NCBI GenBank assembly: GCA_023375675.1
Contig: JALQBC010000074.1
Coordinates: 28,810-92,809 of the forward strand
Direction: 5' to 3'
DNA: 64,000 bases
Origin: Cytospora piceicola
Lineage: Eukaryota; Ascomycota; Sordariomycetes; Diaporthales; Cytosporaceae
Shown here: in pieces, positions 10,360-22,129 of the stretch
Layout of the letters: each line of letters opens with the position of its first letter
Numbering within the stretch: the stretch's first letter is position 1
Notes under the pieces: generated by a model
Databases searched by the model: none
Told to the model about the DNA's origin: nothing
Seen by the model: the letters and a program-made list of their open reading frames with translations, nothing else
Translations under genes and position numbers: made by a program

Positions 10360-12524
10360 CTACTTGCGCCTGTTCTTGCCCTTCTTCCCGCCACCCCCGC
10401 CGCCGCCGCCCCCGCTGCCCCCCTGCGGCGCCTTCTCCACCCTGATCTGGCCCGCCCCGCCGGCGAGGCTCAGCGTCTCGCCCTCGCCGCCCGCGCCCGC
10501 GCCCGCCGCCACCGCGCCGCCCTGCGTCGACTCGGCCGCCCGCTTCTTGCCCTTCCTGCCCTTGGGCTTGTAGTACGACCGGTCGCGCATGGGGAGCCAC
10601 CTCTCCGGGTCCGGCCTGGCCGCCGGGTCGTGGCCCTTGGGCAGGCGGGGCTTCCTCTTCTTCTGCGCCGGCTGCTGCTGCTGCTGCTGCTGTCCCCGCC
10701 CCGCCTTGCCGCCCGCGCGGGCGGCGGCCTCCTCGTCCTCCTCCTCTGGCTTCCGCTTCCTGGAGGGCGGCGCCGCCGCCGCCGGCGGGAACGCCGCCAC
10801 GCCCGCGTCCAGGAGCGCCGACACGTCGATGCCGGCCGTGAGCTCCTCCACGGGGGTGAGGGCGGCCAGGTGCGGCTCGGCCTTGGCGTAGTCGGTCCGG
10901 GCGAAGGAGGCGACCAGGCCGGCGCGCGCGGCCCTGTCGCCGGGGTTCTGTGCGACCATGCGCTCGAAGGCGGCGCCGGCCGTGGCCAGGTCCGCCGGCC
11001 GCGACGAGCGGAGGAGCTCGGCCCCGGCCTCGCGGAGCAGCGTGGCCGACGAGTTCCCGGGCACGCCCTGCCAGTAGGCGGCGGCGCGGCCGAGCTCCGC
11101 CCGGGCGTCCCGGCGGCGGTTCTGCGTGCGGTAAAGGGCGACGGCCAGGGCCACGAGGCCCGGCGCGTACCGCACGTCCTCGTGGTGGTGGTCGGCGCCG
11201 CCGGCCGACTCGACGTACTTGAAGAACTTGTGCAGCACGTCGATGGCGCTGTCGTAGTTCTTGGCCTGCACGTAGAGGTGGATGACCGTGAGCAGGAGGC
11301 CGACGTCGTACGGCCTCTTCTCGAGGACGGTGAGGGTCTTCTTCAGGGCCTCCTTGTCTGCTACCGATTTGGATTTGGCGGCGGCGCTGAAGTAGCCGGA
11401 GTAAACCCGTTCTAGGTCGATAGAGGGTCTTGGGTCCTCCTTGAGGAGAGCGGTTGTCTTGTCCTTAACCTCCCTCTGTTTGAAGCACTGCAGCGCGTTG
11501 GCGTGCTGGTTGCGCAGGACGCCTACTGCTTGGTGCTGGAACAATCTGCTGTTGCCGATATTTGCCTCTGGCACCAGTTCGGATAGCCTCTGGACATTGT
11601 ACGGGTTGGTAAGTTGCTTGAGCAGCAGCGAGTTCCACCCCGCCACAGCCTTGATAGAGGCGTCAGGGATCCTACCACCGATGAATGTTAGCACCCAGTC
11701 CGTCACAACGTCAGAAGAGAAAAGCCTCACTCGTCGTCCTCGACACCCCTCTGCAATTCCGCGGCCTCCTCCGTCTTGCCCAGCAGCGCAAGGACATAAG
11801 CCTGCTGCAGCACAATGGGCAGCATCTCGAGCTTCTTGTCCTCGTCGCTCAGGTCCTCGGCCGCGTCGCACAGGTCCGCAGCCCTCTTGAGCAGCACCGA
11901 CGCCTTGGCGAGGTCCCCCCTGGCCACGCACCCGCAGCCCGCGTTGTACGCCGTCTCGAAGGCCTCCATGTCCTCCCTCCGGGGCTGCTTGCTCCCCTCG
12001 GGGACCAGGTCCCCCCTGCCCTGCCACTCGAGCTGGGCGTGCGTGGCGAGCTGGTTGATGACCAGGTCCGTGGCCTCGCCGGCGTCGGCGGCGGCGCCCA
12101 CGTCCGCCATCAGCACGTCGTACAGCTCCATGGCGTCGCCGAACCTCTCGGCCCGGTAGGCCACCTGGGCGGCGACGTGCCTGATGGGCCTCTTCCGGCC
12201 CGCGTCGTCGCCGTCGTCGTCGTCGTCGTCATCGTCGTCGTGCCGGCCGCGCAGGACCGCGGCGGCCTCGTCCAGCGCGCCCGTCCTGTACAGCGCGTAG
12301 GCCTTCTCCAGGGTGCAGCGGGCCTCGAGGGCGGTGCCGCCCGAGACGATGACACGGATGGCGTCGTCGTAGCGCTCGAGGCGCAGGAGCGCGACGACCT
12401 TTGTGTGCTGCGCGGTGGGGTCGGGGTTCTTGGAGGTTCCTATGGCGGCTTCGGCGACCTCGAGGGCCTCGGCGTGGTCGTCTATGCTCGCGCGCGCGAG
12501 GAGGGAGGCGAGGGTTGGGGCCAT
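10360..12524 (-). CDS. SRP72: Signal recognition particle subunit SRP72
   Basis: Two exons: 12524-11731 and 11671-10360, with a 59-nt intron (donor GTGAGG, branch-like GCTAAC, acceptor GGTAG). The product is 701 aa. SRP72 is the TPR scaffold of the signal recognition particle. It pairs with SRP68, binds 7S RNA and helps target ribosomes making secretory proteins to the ER. TPR-like helix pairs fill about residues 5-460. The C-terminal RNA-binding signature is clear: PKGHDP followed by PDPERWLPMRDRSYY, near residue 605-635. Three low-complexity tracts are unusual: nine Asp near residue 97, seven Gln before the RNA-binding motif, and a Gly run just before the basic C-terminus. GC content is far above that of neighbouring genes. 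Splicing is needed because exon 1 otherwise ends at a stop inside the donor. Confidence 0.94.
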
Positions 12525-13155
12525 GGCTTGGAGGGAGGGTTGTCGGTGGTGTGTAGGTGGGTGGGCAGGTGGGCTCGTTGTGTTTAGTTCCTCCTCAATT
12601 ATGGTATGGTCATGGTCTGGAGGGGTTCGTGATGATCAAGCTCAATTGAAGCTTGGAGGTAGACGGATAAGGACGTGTGTCTGCGACAGCCTGGAGAAAT
12701 GGCGTCAGTGTATGTGGTTTGGTATGGAGGACCAAGTGACGTTTGTTCGCGACTGGCCAGGACATACACAGTACACGTATATGAGGGAAGGAAGCTTGAT
12801 GAGAGAGGTCCAAGTCCGTCCAGGTCCAAGTTCCAGGTCCAAGTCCATCTTGGTCTGGTGTCCTTTGGTGGGGCTAAATTTTCCCACTACTGTGCGTACT
12901 GTGTGTACTGTGTACTTTGGGGTTTGTGTTTGTGGGGAAAGCATGATCAGGAGCTCAGTCCAGTTTATATGTACATACCTAAGTAAGCTAGGTAAGTACA
13001 TATGTAGATACATACTTAGGTATGTAGTATTCTGGTTGGTCCCCAATGAACAAACAACAGCAGCTTTTCAACTATCCAACTCTATAAGTATATATTCACA
13101 ACAAGATATATATATGTATATGTATATATATATATAAATATATATATCCTGTGCC
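12525..13155. other. Intergenic region upstream of SRP72
   Basis: No gene is supported. It contains the SRP72 promoter side, degenerate CTAGGTA-type motifs near 12977-13020, and a TA-rich run next to the stop of the downstream-reading neighbour. Confidence 0.55.
13105..13147. repeat. TA-rich microsatellite
   Basis: An (AT/GTAT)n run that ends eight bases from the stop codon of the minus-strand gene 13156-14323. It probably lies in that gene's 3' UTR. Confidence 0.85.
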
Positions 13156-14323
13156 TCATCCTCTCCTGAACAGTCCTAGGAACTTCTTCTCCTTCGGTTG
13201 CGGTTGATATGGCCGCAACGGATACATAACCGGGGTATTATACTCATCCAGCTTCCCATCTGCCGGGTCATACTTGCGATGCCACTTCTTCTCCGGTATC
13301 TCGCCCAGCTTTGTGGTATCCGACGACATGGACATGAGCGAGAACCGGTTCAGGAAACTGGCGGCCCGCCCGAGGTTGGTCCTCGGCCCGTCCACATTGC
13401 TGTTGACTGCTGGGTCCGGTAGAGGCGTTCGTGCGTGTTTCCTCAGCGTGCCTGGTGGTCGTGTCGGTCTCTTACCATTCCTCCTGCTGTCCCTCGGCTC
13501 CGACTTCCGAGCACTGCTGCCGCCGTCTCTATGCCCCTTTGGCACCCTTGGGCTCCCCTTACGCAGATCATCCTTGCTCAGGCCCGGTGAGCTTGTTGTC
13601 TTGGGGGCTTTGCTTCCCGACGGCTTTGTCGTCGCTTGGATCGGTTTTGCCATTTTTGCCGTCTTTGCCGTCTTTGCCGCTGTTGCCGTCTTTGATGCTG
13701 TTGCCATCTTCGCTGCAGTTGCTGACTTTGCCGCTGATGCTGTCGTTGGTGATTTCAAAGCCTTCGCAGAGGCCGACGAAGTAGCCGAGCCCACAGATGC
13801 CTTACCGAGCCGACGAGACAGCCGGTCAAACGTCTTGATGGCCTGTACCCGGGACGAGTTGGACAGGGTCATCAAGGCCTGATAGTCCAAGGCTGGGCTC
13901 TGGCTTTTGCTAGCCACGCGCACAAGGCTCCCGATGGCCGCGTTGAGCTCCTTCACCACCTTGCTCAGGGACGATCTTGATTTTGCTAAAACACTCAATG
14001 TTTCAGCACGCATCACACGCCATAGCCAGTAGGGAGATGGGGTTCTAGAGATTGTCTCGCTTACGGTCACCCTTCTCGAAGACACTTCCGGCTGCGGTCA
14101 ACCGCGATAAGTATGCGCTCTCGACCTTCTTGCGGTCCGCCTTCAGGGAGTGCTTCAGGAGAGACTGCTGTTTGTTGGCTTTGGCGACCTCACGGCTGCT
14201 GCTTCTGCCGCCATGGTCCTCATCCTCTCTCTGTCGCTTGAAAGCCTTCAGGAGTTTCAAACAGTTGTCGTAAGTCTTGAGCAGTGCCGAGACGCTCTCG
14301 CCGAAGCCCATCTCCTTAGACAT
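13156..14323 (-). CDS. Unrecognised basic protein with Ala/Thr/Lys repeats
   Basis: Two exons: 14323-14065 and 13985-13156, with a 79-nt intron (donor GTAAGC, acceptor TTTTAG). The product is 362 aa. Splicing joins two frames into a continuous, apparently helical N-terminal region (about residues 1-140: repeated Leu/Val/Ala heptad-like spacing, with SLLKHSLKADRKKVESAY followed by SSLSKVVKELNAAIGSLV). That suggests a conserved fungal N-terminal domain, but I do not recognise the family. Residues about 168-200 are a hexad repeat of the type [SMT]ATA[AS]K followed by TAK/MAK triads, reminiscent of linker-histone tails in composition only. The C-terminal 160 residues are basic and Ser/Pro-rich. 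No signal peptide, membrane segment or catalytic motif is seen. The final ~60 residues (WHRKYDP, EEYNTP-like and YPLRPYQPQP) are Tyr/Pro-rich and end in FLGLFRRG. Confidence 0.8.
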
Positions 14324-15499
14324 TTATTTACTTGCCAGCAGGACTACCTGGGAGGCGTATTTGAAGGTGATTGATGGTGGAGTAGAGAAGAAGCAAAGTT
14401 GATGAGTACATGTACTGTCTGTCGCCTTGACAGAGAAACATGTGCAGGATCACGAGGATGTATGCATGTCCAGACCGTCTGTCTACCACAGTTGACCGTA
14501 CTTTTGACGTTGACACCTGATTGCGGGGGCGGCCGTTACAGACAACGGCTAGTCGCGAACAATTGATAGGTTCTGGGCTCACATAGATAATACACCCCTA
14601 CTGTGTAAACCAATCGCGGTGCCCTGAAGGAATAGGATTCTCACTGAACAGTCTTTCTACCCACTGTTTATCATGAGCACCCTGGCACCTGATCGTATCG
14701 AGAGACACTGACCGGTATGAATCGGTTATGGTGTAATGGTTAAACCTTGTTCTCTCGAAGAGCTCATCAGCACTGTTATCCAGGCGACCTCGACGAGGCG
14801 AGCGGCCCCTGACAATTGCATTCGTGGCAATATTGGAAGACAAAAACATCAAGGAACAAAGGCATTGATGATGGCGTCCAACGGTCACTACAAATAAGCT
14901 GGTTGGCACTCAACGACGAGCCTCCATGTGTATATCTTTTTCCTATCCTGTGCTGTGACAACCCGGAGTGCTCGGGTGGTGGGGTGTGCTTCAGGTACTG
15001 AGCACTGCAGTTGCATGTCGATCCCTCCTCAACTCAAGAAGTCTGGAGGTCTGGCAACCATTTGAACCGTCGATCATTGGGGCGGAAATAGGTAAATGTC
15101 CCGCCCCCCATCACGAGCATCTGGTGCGGGAAAGGAGGAGATGAATAATATATCACAACACATAGGTGAGGGGCGGCGCCGATCAGGCCACTCGCCGCCG
15201 TTGGTCGGATAATGATTGGAATGATAAGCAGAGCAAAAAAATAAAACCACCACCACCGGAAAAAGTGTCGATGGAGGCAAGCTTGGCGAGCTTGGCGAGC
15301 TTGGGGGCAACACCAGACACACACTTCCGAAGGGGGGAGAGAGGACAGATCATTGGCGAGCGTGCGGATGGGCCACGTTCTATCTGTCAGCTTGACTACC
15401 GGTTTAATGCAGGCTTGCCAACGGTTGGGCTTGTGTTATCGCCCTATGAGGAGGGACGAGGCTTTTCTGCCAATAACAAAAAAAAACACCTTTTCCTCC

Positions 15500-15515
15500 T
15501 TTTTTTTTTTTTTTT
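15500..15515. repeat. T16 homopolymer
   Basis: An uninterrupted run of 16 T, preceded about 20 bases earlier by a short poly-A tract. The two could pair as a weak hairpin. It is intergenic. Confidence 0.9.
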
Positions 15516-16273
15516 GGCGATATATTCCTTTGCGATACACAGCCAGATAGTATCGGGATTAGGGGGTGCCTGTGCCTGGGCCTGGGCCTGGGCCTTGGCT
15601 GGTCCTGGGTTGCTTTGCTCGACCTTGGGCGGCAGGGCGGCAGGGCGGGAAGAACACGCGGGGATCTTCCCTGACCGGTCACCAAGAAGGAGAAGGTACA
15701 TCCAGTTGTGGCGCCTCTTCTTGACTGTTTGGCTGCTTAGTTAGCCCCGTCAGCCCGTCAGCGGGATAACCAACAACAACCAGCAAGGAGTACGGTCTGG
15801 TATGGTACTCCCGACAGACTCGTTACGATGACCGACTGACCGACTGATTGATCTTCTCACGGGGAGACCCAACTGCTGCTGGAATTAATCATTCATGATC
15901 GGAGCTGGCCGCCAAGACTCGGGACTTCGCCTCGGCTGGTATCGGTATCGTCATGTTGCTGCAGGTGGGCTCGGCAACAAAAGGACAGTCGCATTGTTCA
16001 GTCGCATTGTTTTGTTGTCACAGCAGGAGAAGGGTGGTAGAACAAAACTACGACAATAGATATAGGTAGATATCAGTGGGATGGAAGTGTCTCGGCTGCG
16101 CACGAGATTGGGATCTTTCGGAACCACTCAGTCAGTACCTTGGTAGGTATGCAACAGCGCCCCCAAAGATACTTAAGTACCTTGGTACTTGGGCACAGTT
16201 GATAATCTCAATGCGACGATGGCAGCATCGACTACCTAGGTAGGTCTGTATACCTAAACACATATATGCCATA

Positions 16274-16294
16274 GTACGGTACGGTACGGTACGG
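16274..16294. repeat. ACGGT pentanucleotide tandem
   Basis: Four consecutive copies of GTACG/ACGGT. Intergenic. Confidence 0.85.
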
Positions 16295-17103
16295 CAGGTG
16301 GTTTCCTCTCTTCCCAAGTGGGTAGTCCATGACATCTGGATTGACCGATCTCGCATCATGTCAATTGTTGTGGGAAAGAGACGGGAAGACGGGGAGACGG
16401 GATGACGGGATGAAACAAATGAAGAAAAAGAAAAGAAAAGAAAAGAGAAGAAGAAGAAATGTAAAGTCAAAAAAGACGCCAGGATCGATGATCACTTGCA
16501 TCAACAATCCGCCTCTCGATAATGAAAGTTGACGAAAAGACAAAGTAAAATTGCAGCAGCAGTCTGTCGTACGACCGACCGACGGGGCGTGAACTCTGAA
16601 GGCGTCATGTCACACAGAAACCTTGAAATTCAGTGCTTCGTGGGGGTTTGGCGGCGGTGTTTGAGCAGGTACCCGGTTCCATTGTGCTGTACAAATGAAA
16701 GGCAACGTTTCTGATCCGAAGAGAGACTGATCAGCCTATCAGTCACCCAGTACCTGGATGATCTGATCTGTCCGTCAGCTCTGTGAGGATGAGGAGGATT
16801 CAAAAGGGGGAACGCCCTGCAGCTGGCTGGTCCTCTGTACCAAGAAAACAGCAACAATTACTACCACCAAGTAACCAGGTAGTGGTGTTATCTTGCATCT
16901 GCAGTAGTGGCCCAAGAAGCCGAGATGAGTGAGATGAGACCACGGAGTCTCTCTGTCTTCCTCAGCTTCTTCTTCTTATCTTGACCCCCACCTTGCTCGT
17001 CAGCCAACCCATGCAGCCTGTCTCCCACTCTCCCACTCGACTTGTACTTATAAGCTGTGGCAGCACCATCCCTGTTCCCGGTCTGTACGACTTCTCACCG
17101 GAC

Positions 17104-17167
17104 GTATGTATGTGTGTATGTATGTATATACCTATATATATATACCTATATATATGTGTGTGTGTAC
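17104..17167. repeat. Compound TATG/TA/TG microsatellite
   Basis: Alternating GTAT, TA and TG repeats over about 64 bp, with two embedded ACCTATA units. Confidence 0.85.
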
Positions 17168-17533
17168 TGGTATCTATGTATGTATGCAATCAAAGCATGG
17201 GAAGCCAGATAATACAAGTTAACCCCTGTGATGAAGGCCCTCTTTCTTCCCTTATGAGTCGAGAACAACCAAACCGGTCTGCAAAACTGTGATGATGGCT
17301 TTCTGAAGTTGGCAGTTGCCATACGGCACGCGTCGTGGTTCGCAAAGCGGTAACACACGTTATGTAATGAATTGCAGGGCAAAAGAGGGCAAAGGGGGCA
17401 AAAAGGGGTGAAAGGGGTGAAAGGCTGCAAGTGCAGAAGCAGCCCTCTGTATACCTACCTACTCAGGTAGGCACTGGGACGTACGTGGACAGTAGATGGT
17501 TTTCCTCGACATATTGACATTTGCTTCCCTAAA

Positions 17534-17553
17534 CTACCTAGGTACCTAGGTAG
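17534..17553. repeat. Perfect 20-bp CTAGG palindrome
   Basis: CTACCTAGGTACCTAGGTAG is identical to its own reverse complement. It is the cleanest copy of the dispersed TACCTAGGTA element. Confidence 0.85.
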
Positions 17554-19101
17554 GCAGTGACCGCCTGTCTTGCGCGACACGAATTCGCCAGGGAGGAGGG
17601 TAGATACCTAGGCAGATAGATGGATGGATGGACAATACATACCCAGCATACCTGTAATTAGGAGTGGAAGGAGGGTCGTACAACAGGAAAGACGACGGGC
17701 TGTTATCAGATCTCCCAGTTCTCCCTCGCCCTGGTGTCCCACGGCAGAGTCAAAGGCCACAATAAAGGACAAAGGAGAGGAGGAAGAAGTGGATTCAGAA
17801 TCGAGGATTCAGGTACCGGATCATGTCTTGTCTTATCCGGGAACATGCTCGCGTCACCCCGAAGGCGTGCCGACCGTTGGTATCTCGCTAAGATTGGCAG
17901 GGGTGCCATTGGTGCCATTGGTGGTGTGTTGGATTACCGGGTGTATGCTCCGGAATACAGTATACGTACTTACTTAAGTATACACTAGGTGTGGTACCGA
18001 CAACTTTGTTCCTTTTCCTAACCCCCAAACTTTTGGCTTGCATCACCAACTGTCATTGTTCCTTATCAGACCAACCCGCTGGCCTGCCGCCGTCTGGGCA
18101 TTTTTCTGATGGCGAGCAATGGGAAATGGGCTCGACATCCCGACTCTTTGACCAGCCTCGAGTGCCCTCATCAACTACCTACAACCATCAACGGGTCTGT
18201 CCCTTTATAACCTCATCAGCTCCCAACCCCTCTCGTGACCTCCAAGGCCTTTCAACAGCCTATGTGCCAGTTCCTGCGTCTGCATTACCCCGGCGGTTTG
18301 TCTAGACTCCTCGACTGTCTCATCTTTTGCTTTTTCCAAACAAAGGATTCATTTATATCAGCTGCAACTATTATCGGCGCATATCAACTCTGTACCGTGA
18401 ACCCTCACCCCCCACCCACCACCATCCCATCATCAACGCCCTCGCAATTGGACGCCAGGATTTCTTCACCTCGCATACCGGGCACGCACGTTACATATCA
18501 CCAAGACCTTGGAAGATATCAACCAAATCCTCATCCCCTTCCTCATCTCTTTTCCACGGCCCATCCCTCCCCTACCGGCAACCACTCCCATCCAAGCTCC
18601 ACCGGACCCCCTTCCCCGGCTTCCAGGGCTCCACCCTTCGCATCCTCGGCTCGGCTCTCCTGCCCAGCAAACTCAAAACCCACGACAGTCCAGGGGTTCC
18701 AAGTGACGAGCCCCACCCCCCACATGCCGTGGGGTCCCTTCTGCAGTGACAGCTCCATCATTTCTACCTAGTTACGAAGCCTCTGCTGCCCGGTCCGAAT
18801 GTGACGGCCCGCTCGCTCCTGTTGGTTCTCATAAAGGCCGTATCGCTCCCTCTGGATCGACCATTGCCCCTTTCGCTGCCCTCCTGTTTCTTGGTTACGG
18901 AGACGCGTGACCAGCCTTTGCGCCTTCAGCAATTCTTGTGTCCTCCTGCCCACCGAACTTCCGTTCAATGTACTCATCCCTCTGTCACCCTTGTCGGCTC
19001 GTTGGTTTCATCCCCAAGCGGTAGGAGAATTGTGTCGTCGGGTTTCAGATCTCACCGCCCGCAAGGACACTGTCCCCGCTGGAACACTTTCGCGAGTACT
19101 C

Positions 19102-20616
19102 ATGGTAGAGGACACGGAGATGTCTACCGCACCCTCACCGTCGCCGTTGGCGGGGCCTGCGAACGGCCCCGACGAGTCCAGGCTGCCGCAGGGTAACTGT
19201 CGCTACATCATGATGATTCCCGAGATCAAGGGCAATCGATGTGCCTGCGTCACCTTCACTCTGAACAAGGCACTGCCCGGCGCTCTCTGCGAGTGCGGGC
19301 ATCTCGCCTGCTTCCACCAGACGACTGCCGAGCCGCCAATTGACAAGCGAGAACTGGAACTACTTCGACAGAGAGTCCAACAGCTCGAAGAGCTACTGGC
19401 CCGGGGGAGTGAGAGGGACATCGAGATGGTCCGAAGAGTTAGCGAACTCGAAGGCGTCGTGGAGTCCAGGACGGAAGAGATTGGCCAGGAGATTAGAAAG
19501 ACATATGGTAACCTGAACCGAGCATGGCATTCCATCGGAGGACTGGAAAGGCGGAGTGGAGAGCACGAGAACAAATTCCAGAATGTCGGTGCGCACCTGA
19601 AGAGTGTCGACCAAGAGCTACGAAGGCTTCATGAGCGACAGTGTGAGCTCAGTGATGCCGACCTCAGCCTAGAAGAGCAGCTTCTAGAGTTGACGGAAAG
19701 CATGGAAGAGGCGGGTGAGACTATACCCGCCAGAGGCAGGCAGCGGCACGCCTCCATACCTGATCCCATTTCCACGCTAGACAGGTCGCCGGAAGCGACG
19801 AGTCGACAACGACGACTGTCATCTCAACGTTCCATGATCCCGGCTACAGTCACCACGCCAATAATGCCCCTCAGGCTACATCCGGCCCCTCCCAGGACTG
19901 CGAAGTCGTCCACGTCTGATCTGTGGACTGTTCACATATCGCTACTCCCAAGCATCTCGTTGCCATTCCCTTTCGAGCGTGACACAAACGCCTACAAAAG
20001 ATGTCTGTCGCGAGGCTTGCACCAGGTGGTAGCCGTAAACGGCACATCCTCCGAGGCCTTCGTGAGCGCCGTGTCTAGGGCATTTGGCAGGTTGCTTCGG
20101 GGCCGGGCCTGGGTGCCACTCCAAGCGAAACTCTGCGACGCCGAAACGCTTCAAGGCTTACCTATGTTGCGACCTCTGGGGTCGTCCCTCATGGAATCCA
20201 AGTTCGACATGGATTTCCTTCGCAACCACTGCGCCGTCCTCGATATCAACGGCACCATCGATTCGCTGTACATAGCCATGCGCCACGACTCCCTGTCATG
20301 GCACGCACTGAGACACTCGCCTATGTTTATCCAGGGTCTCGAGGCAAGCTGGGGATACGACCCAATGCTGGACCTCAAAGACCCTTTTGAGGATGACGAA
20401 AATGTTGACGAGAGCAACCGCCCATCGGCGGGGGACTTGGTTGGTAGCCTCCCAAACTTGAAGAGGGCGGCCTCGGAGATCTCGAGGTCGTCGAGTTTCG
20501 GGGCCTCTGCAGCACCGGCGGTGGCGGACGGGGCTGAAAGGCCACAAAAGGTTTCCCGGCCGCCCTGTCCACCACCTGACGTTCAGGTTAGGCGGCCGAG
20601 AGTGGAGACTGCTTGA
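19102..20616 (+). CDS. Unrecognised Cys/His-cluster coiled-coil protein
   Basis: A single-exon protein of 504 aa from ATG 19102. The frame is open further upstream to 18907, but those residues look like translated leader and lack conservation cues. Near the N-terminus is a compact Cys/His cluster: C47-x-C49-x13-C63-x-C65-x-H67-x2-C70-x-H72, with a further C33. It is probably a small zinc-binding module; similar CxC...CxCGHxxCxH stretches occur in uncharacterised ascomycete proteins (recollection, not searched). Residues about 82-210 are charged and heptad-like, a likely long coiled coil. About 215-275 is a Ser/Arg-rich linker. About 280-430 looks globular (DLWTVHISLLPSISLPFPFE ... AWVPLQAKLCDAETL ... 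NHCAVLDINGTIDSLYIAM). The tail is disordered. No catalytic family is recognised. A nuclear or cytosolic scaffold is possible but unproven. Confidence 0.8.
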   Translation: MVEDTEMSTAPSPSPLAGPANGPDESRLPQGNCRYIMMIPEIKGNRCACVTFTLNKALPGALCECGHLACFHQTTAEPPIDKRELELLRQRVQQLEELLARGSERDIEMVRRVSELEGVVESRTEEIGQEIRKTYGNLNRAWHSIGGLERRSGEHENKFQNVGAHLKSVDQELRRLHERQCELSDADLSLEEQLLELTESMEEAGETIPARGRQRHASIPDPISTLDRSPEATSRQRRLSSQRSMIPATVTTPIMPLRLHPAPPRTAKSSTSDLWTVHISLLPSISLPFPFERDTNAYKRCLSRGLHQVVAVNGTSSEAFVSAVSRAFGRLLRGRAWVPLQAKLCDAETLQGLPMLRPLGSSLMESKFDMDFLRNHCAVLDINGTIDSLYIAMRHDSLSWHALRHSPMFIQGLEASWGYDPMLDLKDPFEDDENVDESNRPSAGDLVGSLPNLKRAASEISRSSSFGASAAPAVADGAERPQKVSRPPCPPPDVQVRRPRVETA

Positions 20617-22129
20617 TCTCGCAATGTCGTGGAATTTGACACTGGCGTTTGTGGGCGTGTATGTGTGTATGCACACTCGGTGTTCCAATCTTTGTCTTGT
20701 GACTGTTATGATACCAAGCTTTGACTGAGATTCGTCGTTCGGCCATTCAAAGATGGTTGGAGGGGATAGATGTGGTTTAGAGACTCTTGTACGATGGCAT
20801 AGGAGGATAGGACGGTGTCTTGTGCGTGGGGCTGGACGAGCACCGACCTTTTGGTCTTGGTATTTCGACTGGAGTTTAGGGGATCTGGGTTAAAGTGCAA
20901 GGAATACTTTTGGGCTGTCTCTTCCGACCAGCAGTCTCGTTATAGCAGTGTCCCGTGTTGGGGAGGAGGTGGGGTCCACACACTGGTGTGTTGAAGGTGA
21001 CTTTCCTGGGGAGTTGGGTGATAGAATGATACCCTTGTAATGAAGACTGATGACTGGAAAGGAGTTGGCCACCTAAACATGTGTAAGGGCTATGAGATTT
21101 GCAGAGACAGTTTGAGGAACTTCACTCATTCCCGTGACATGACTGCTTTCCCGTGTTTTGCATGATCTCGGTGAAGTGAATATAGTTTCTGTGAGATGTG
21201 TGACATGTGACTTTTCTTGTAACCCCAATTACTTGTTGTCTGGCCAAGTGTTTTGGACCAAAGGTAGTTTTACCAAGTATGATATGTTGACATATCATAC
21301 AGCCTTGCAGAATGTGACGACCAGGAATGTGAGGTCAATGAGTGAAGGAGAAGAAGGGGTGGTAAGGGTTTGGATCTGGGATCAGACGGCATTAAAGGAT
21401 CGCCATTGTGACTTGGTGCAACCGTAAGACAGGTCAGACCGGTCAGGATACTCTTTTAGATCCAAGGTGATGGAGTGACGAGTGATTTTTCAATCAAAGC
21501 CCGCACTCAATCATGGTCTTGGTGCTGAGACAGACGATGGTGAGTTCCAAGGTTGCTAAAAGGTTGCCTGGTTTTCCTTGTTCTGCTTGTTTGGAGGCTG
21601 ATGAGGAAGATGCAACTGGTCCGTTTAGAACACGCTAATGTGATAGAAACTGGTTGAAACCAAGTACTTGTCGTTGTCTTTGTGAAGCCCCTCTCAATGT
21701 TCAGGCGTCGACTAACACTGTTTCTGGAGAAGAAGCCTATTGTTCTCCAACCCCATCAAGGAGTTCCCCATTCAGCCATTATGGAAACCTCGGAAGACGT
21801 CAGACGTCAGGGGTTCCCTTGTCGTTTCATACACTGCTCCTTATCGATAAGCCTGATCCACTCGTTCCTTCGACCAGACTGTATGTACCCAGTATTTCTA
21901 TTTCGACATCAAAGCTCCCGTCTCACGTCTCAATCTCACGAACCACAGCCGATCCCCAATTTCAACCTTACTTACAACCCTACCGCTGTGCATCTTTGAC
22001 GTTGGCTTCACCATCTACCTACCACCTTCAGAAACGCCATCTTTCTTCTCAATACCCTCTGTCAATCAAATACATACCTCACCCATACCCTCGACGATAT
22101 CCTCAGCCTCGAGAGGCTTCTTCTGCACG
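20617..22129. other. Intergenic region between two plus-strand genes
   Basis: No gene is supported. The last 450 bases before 22130 are C/T-rich with short upstream frames, consistent with the leader of the NCBP3-like gene. Confidence 0.55.

Larger units (their letters stand above)
14324..19101. other. Divergent 4.8-kb gene-free interval
   Basis: It lies between two divergent unrecognised genes. It contains a 16-T run (15500-15515), an ACGGT pentamer tandem (about 16274-16294), a perfect 20-bp CTAGG palindrome (17534-17553) and a TATG/TA microsatellite (17104-17167). From about 18380 to 18780 comes a strongly C-rich stretch that looks like the leader or promoter of the gene at 19102. The open frames here have proline-rich, leader-like translations and no domains. 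Confidence 0.55.

Noticed and set aside
10258..11415. A long plus-strand open frame (385 codons) across SRP72
   Set aside because: It is the antisense shadow of the GC-rich SRP72 exon. Its translation is Leu/Ala/Arg/Gly-rich with no domain, while the minus strand encodes a clear SRP72.
11685..12587. A 300-codon plus-strand frame
   Set aside because: Antisense of SRP72 exon 1 and intron, with low-complexity Val/Gly translation.
14725..14800. tRNA-like box A (TGGTGTAATGG) followed by GTTA
   Set aside because: It matches the tRNA D-loop/box A consensus, but no box B (GGTTCGA-type), acceptor pairing or anticodon stem follows at the right distance. At best it is a fragment.
18235..18771. A 178-codon Pro/Ser-rich plus-strand frame
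   Set aside because: It lies in the C-rich leader of the gene at 19102, has a second overlapping frame of the same kind, and shows no conserved segment.
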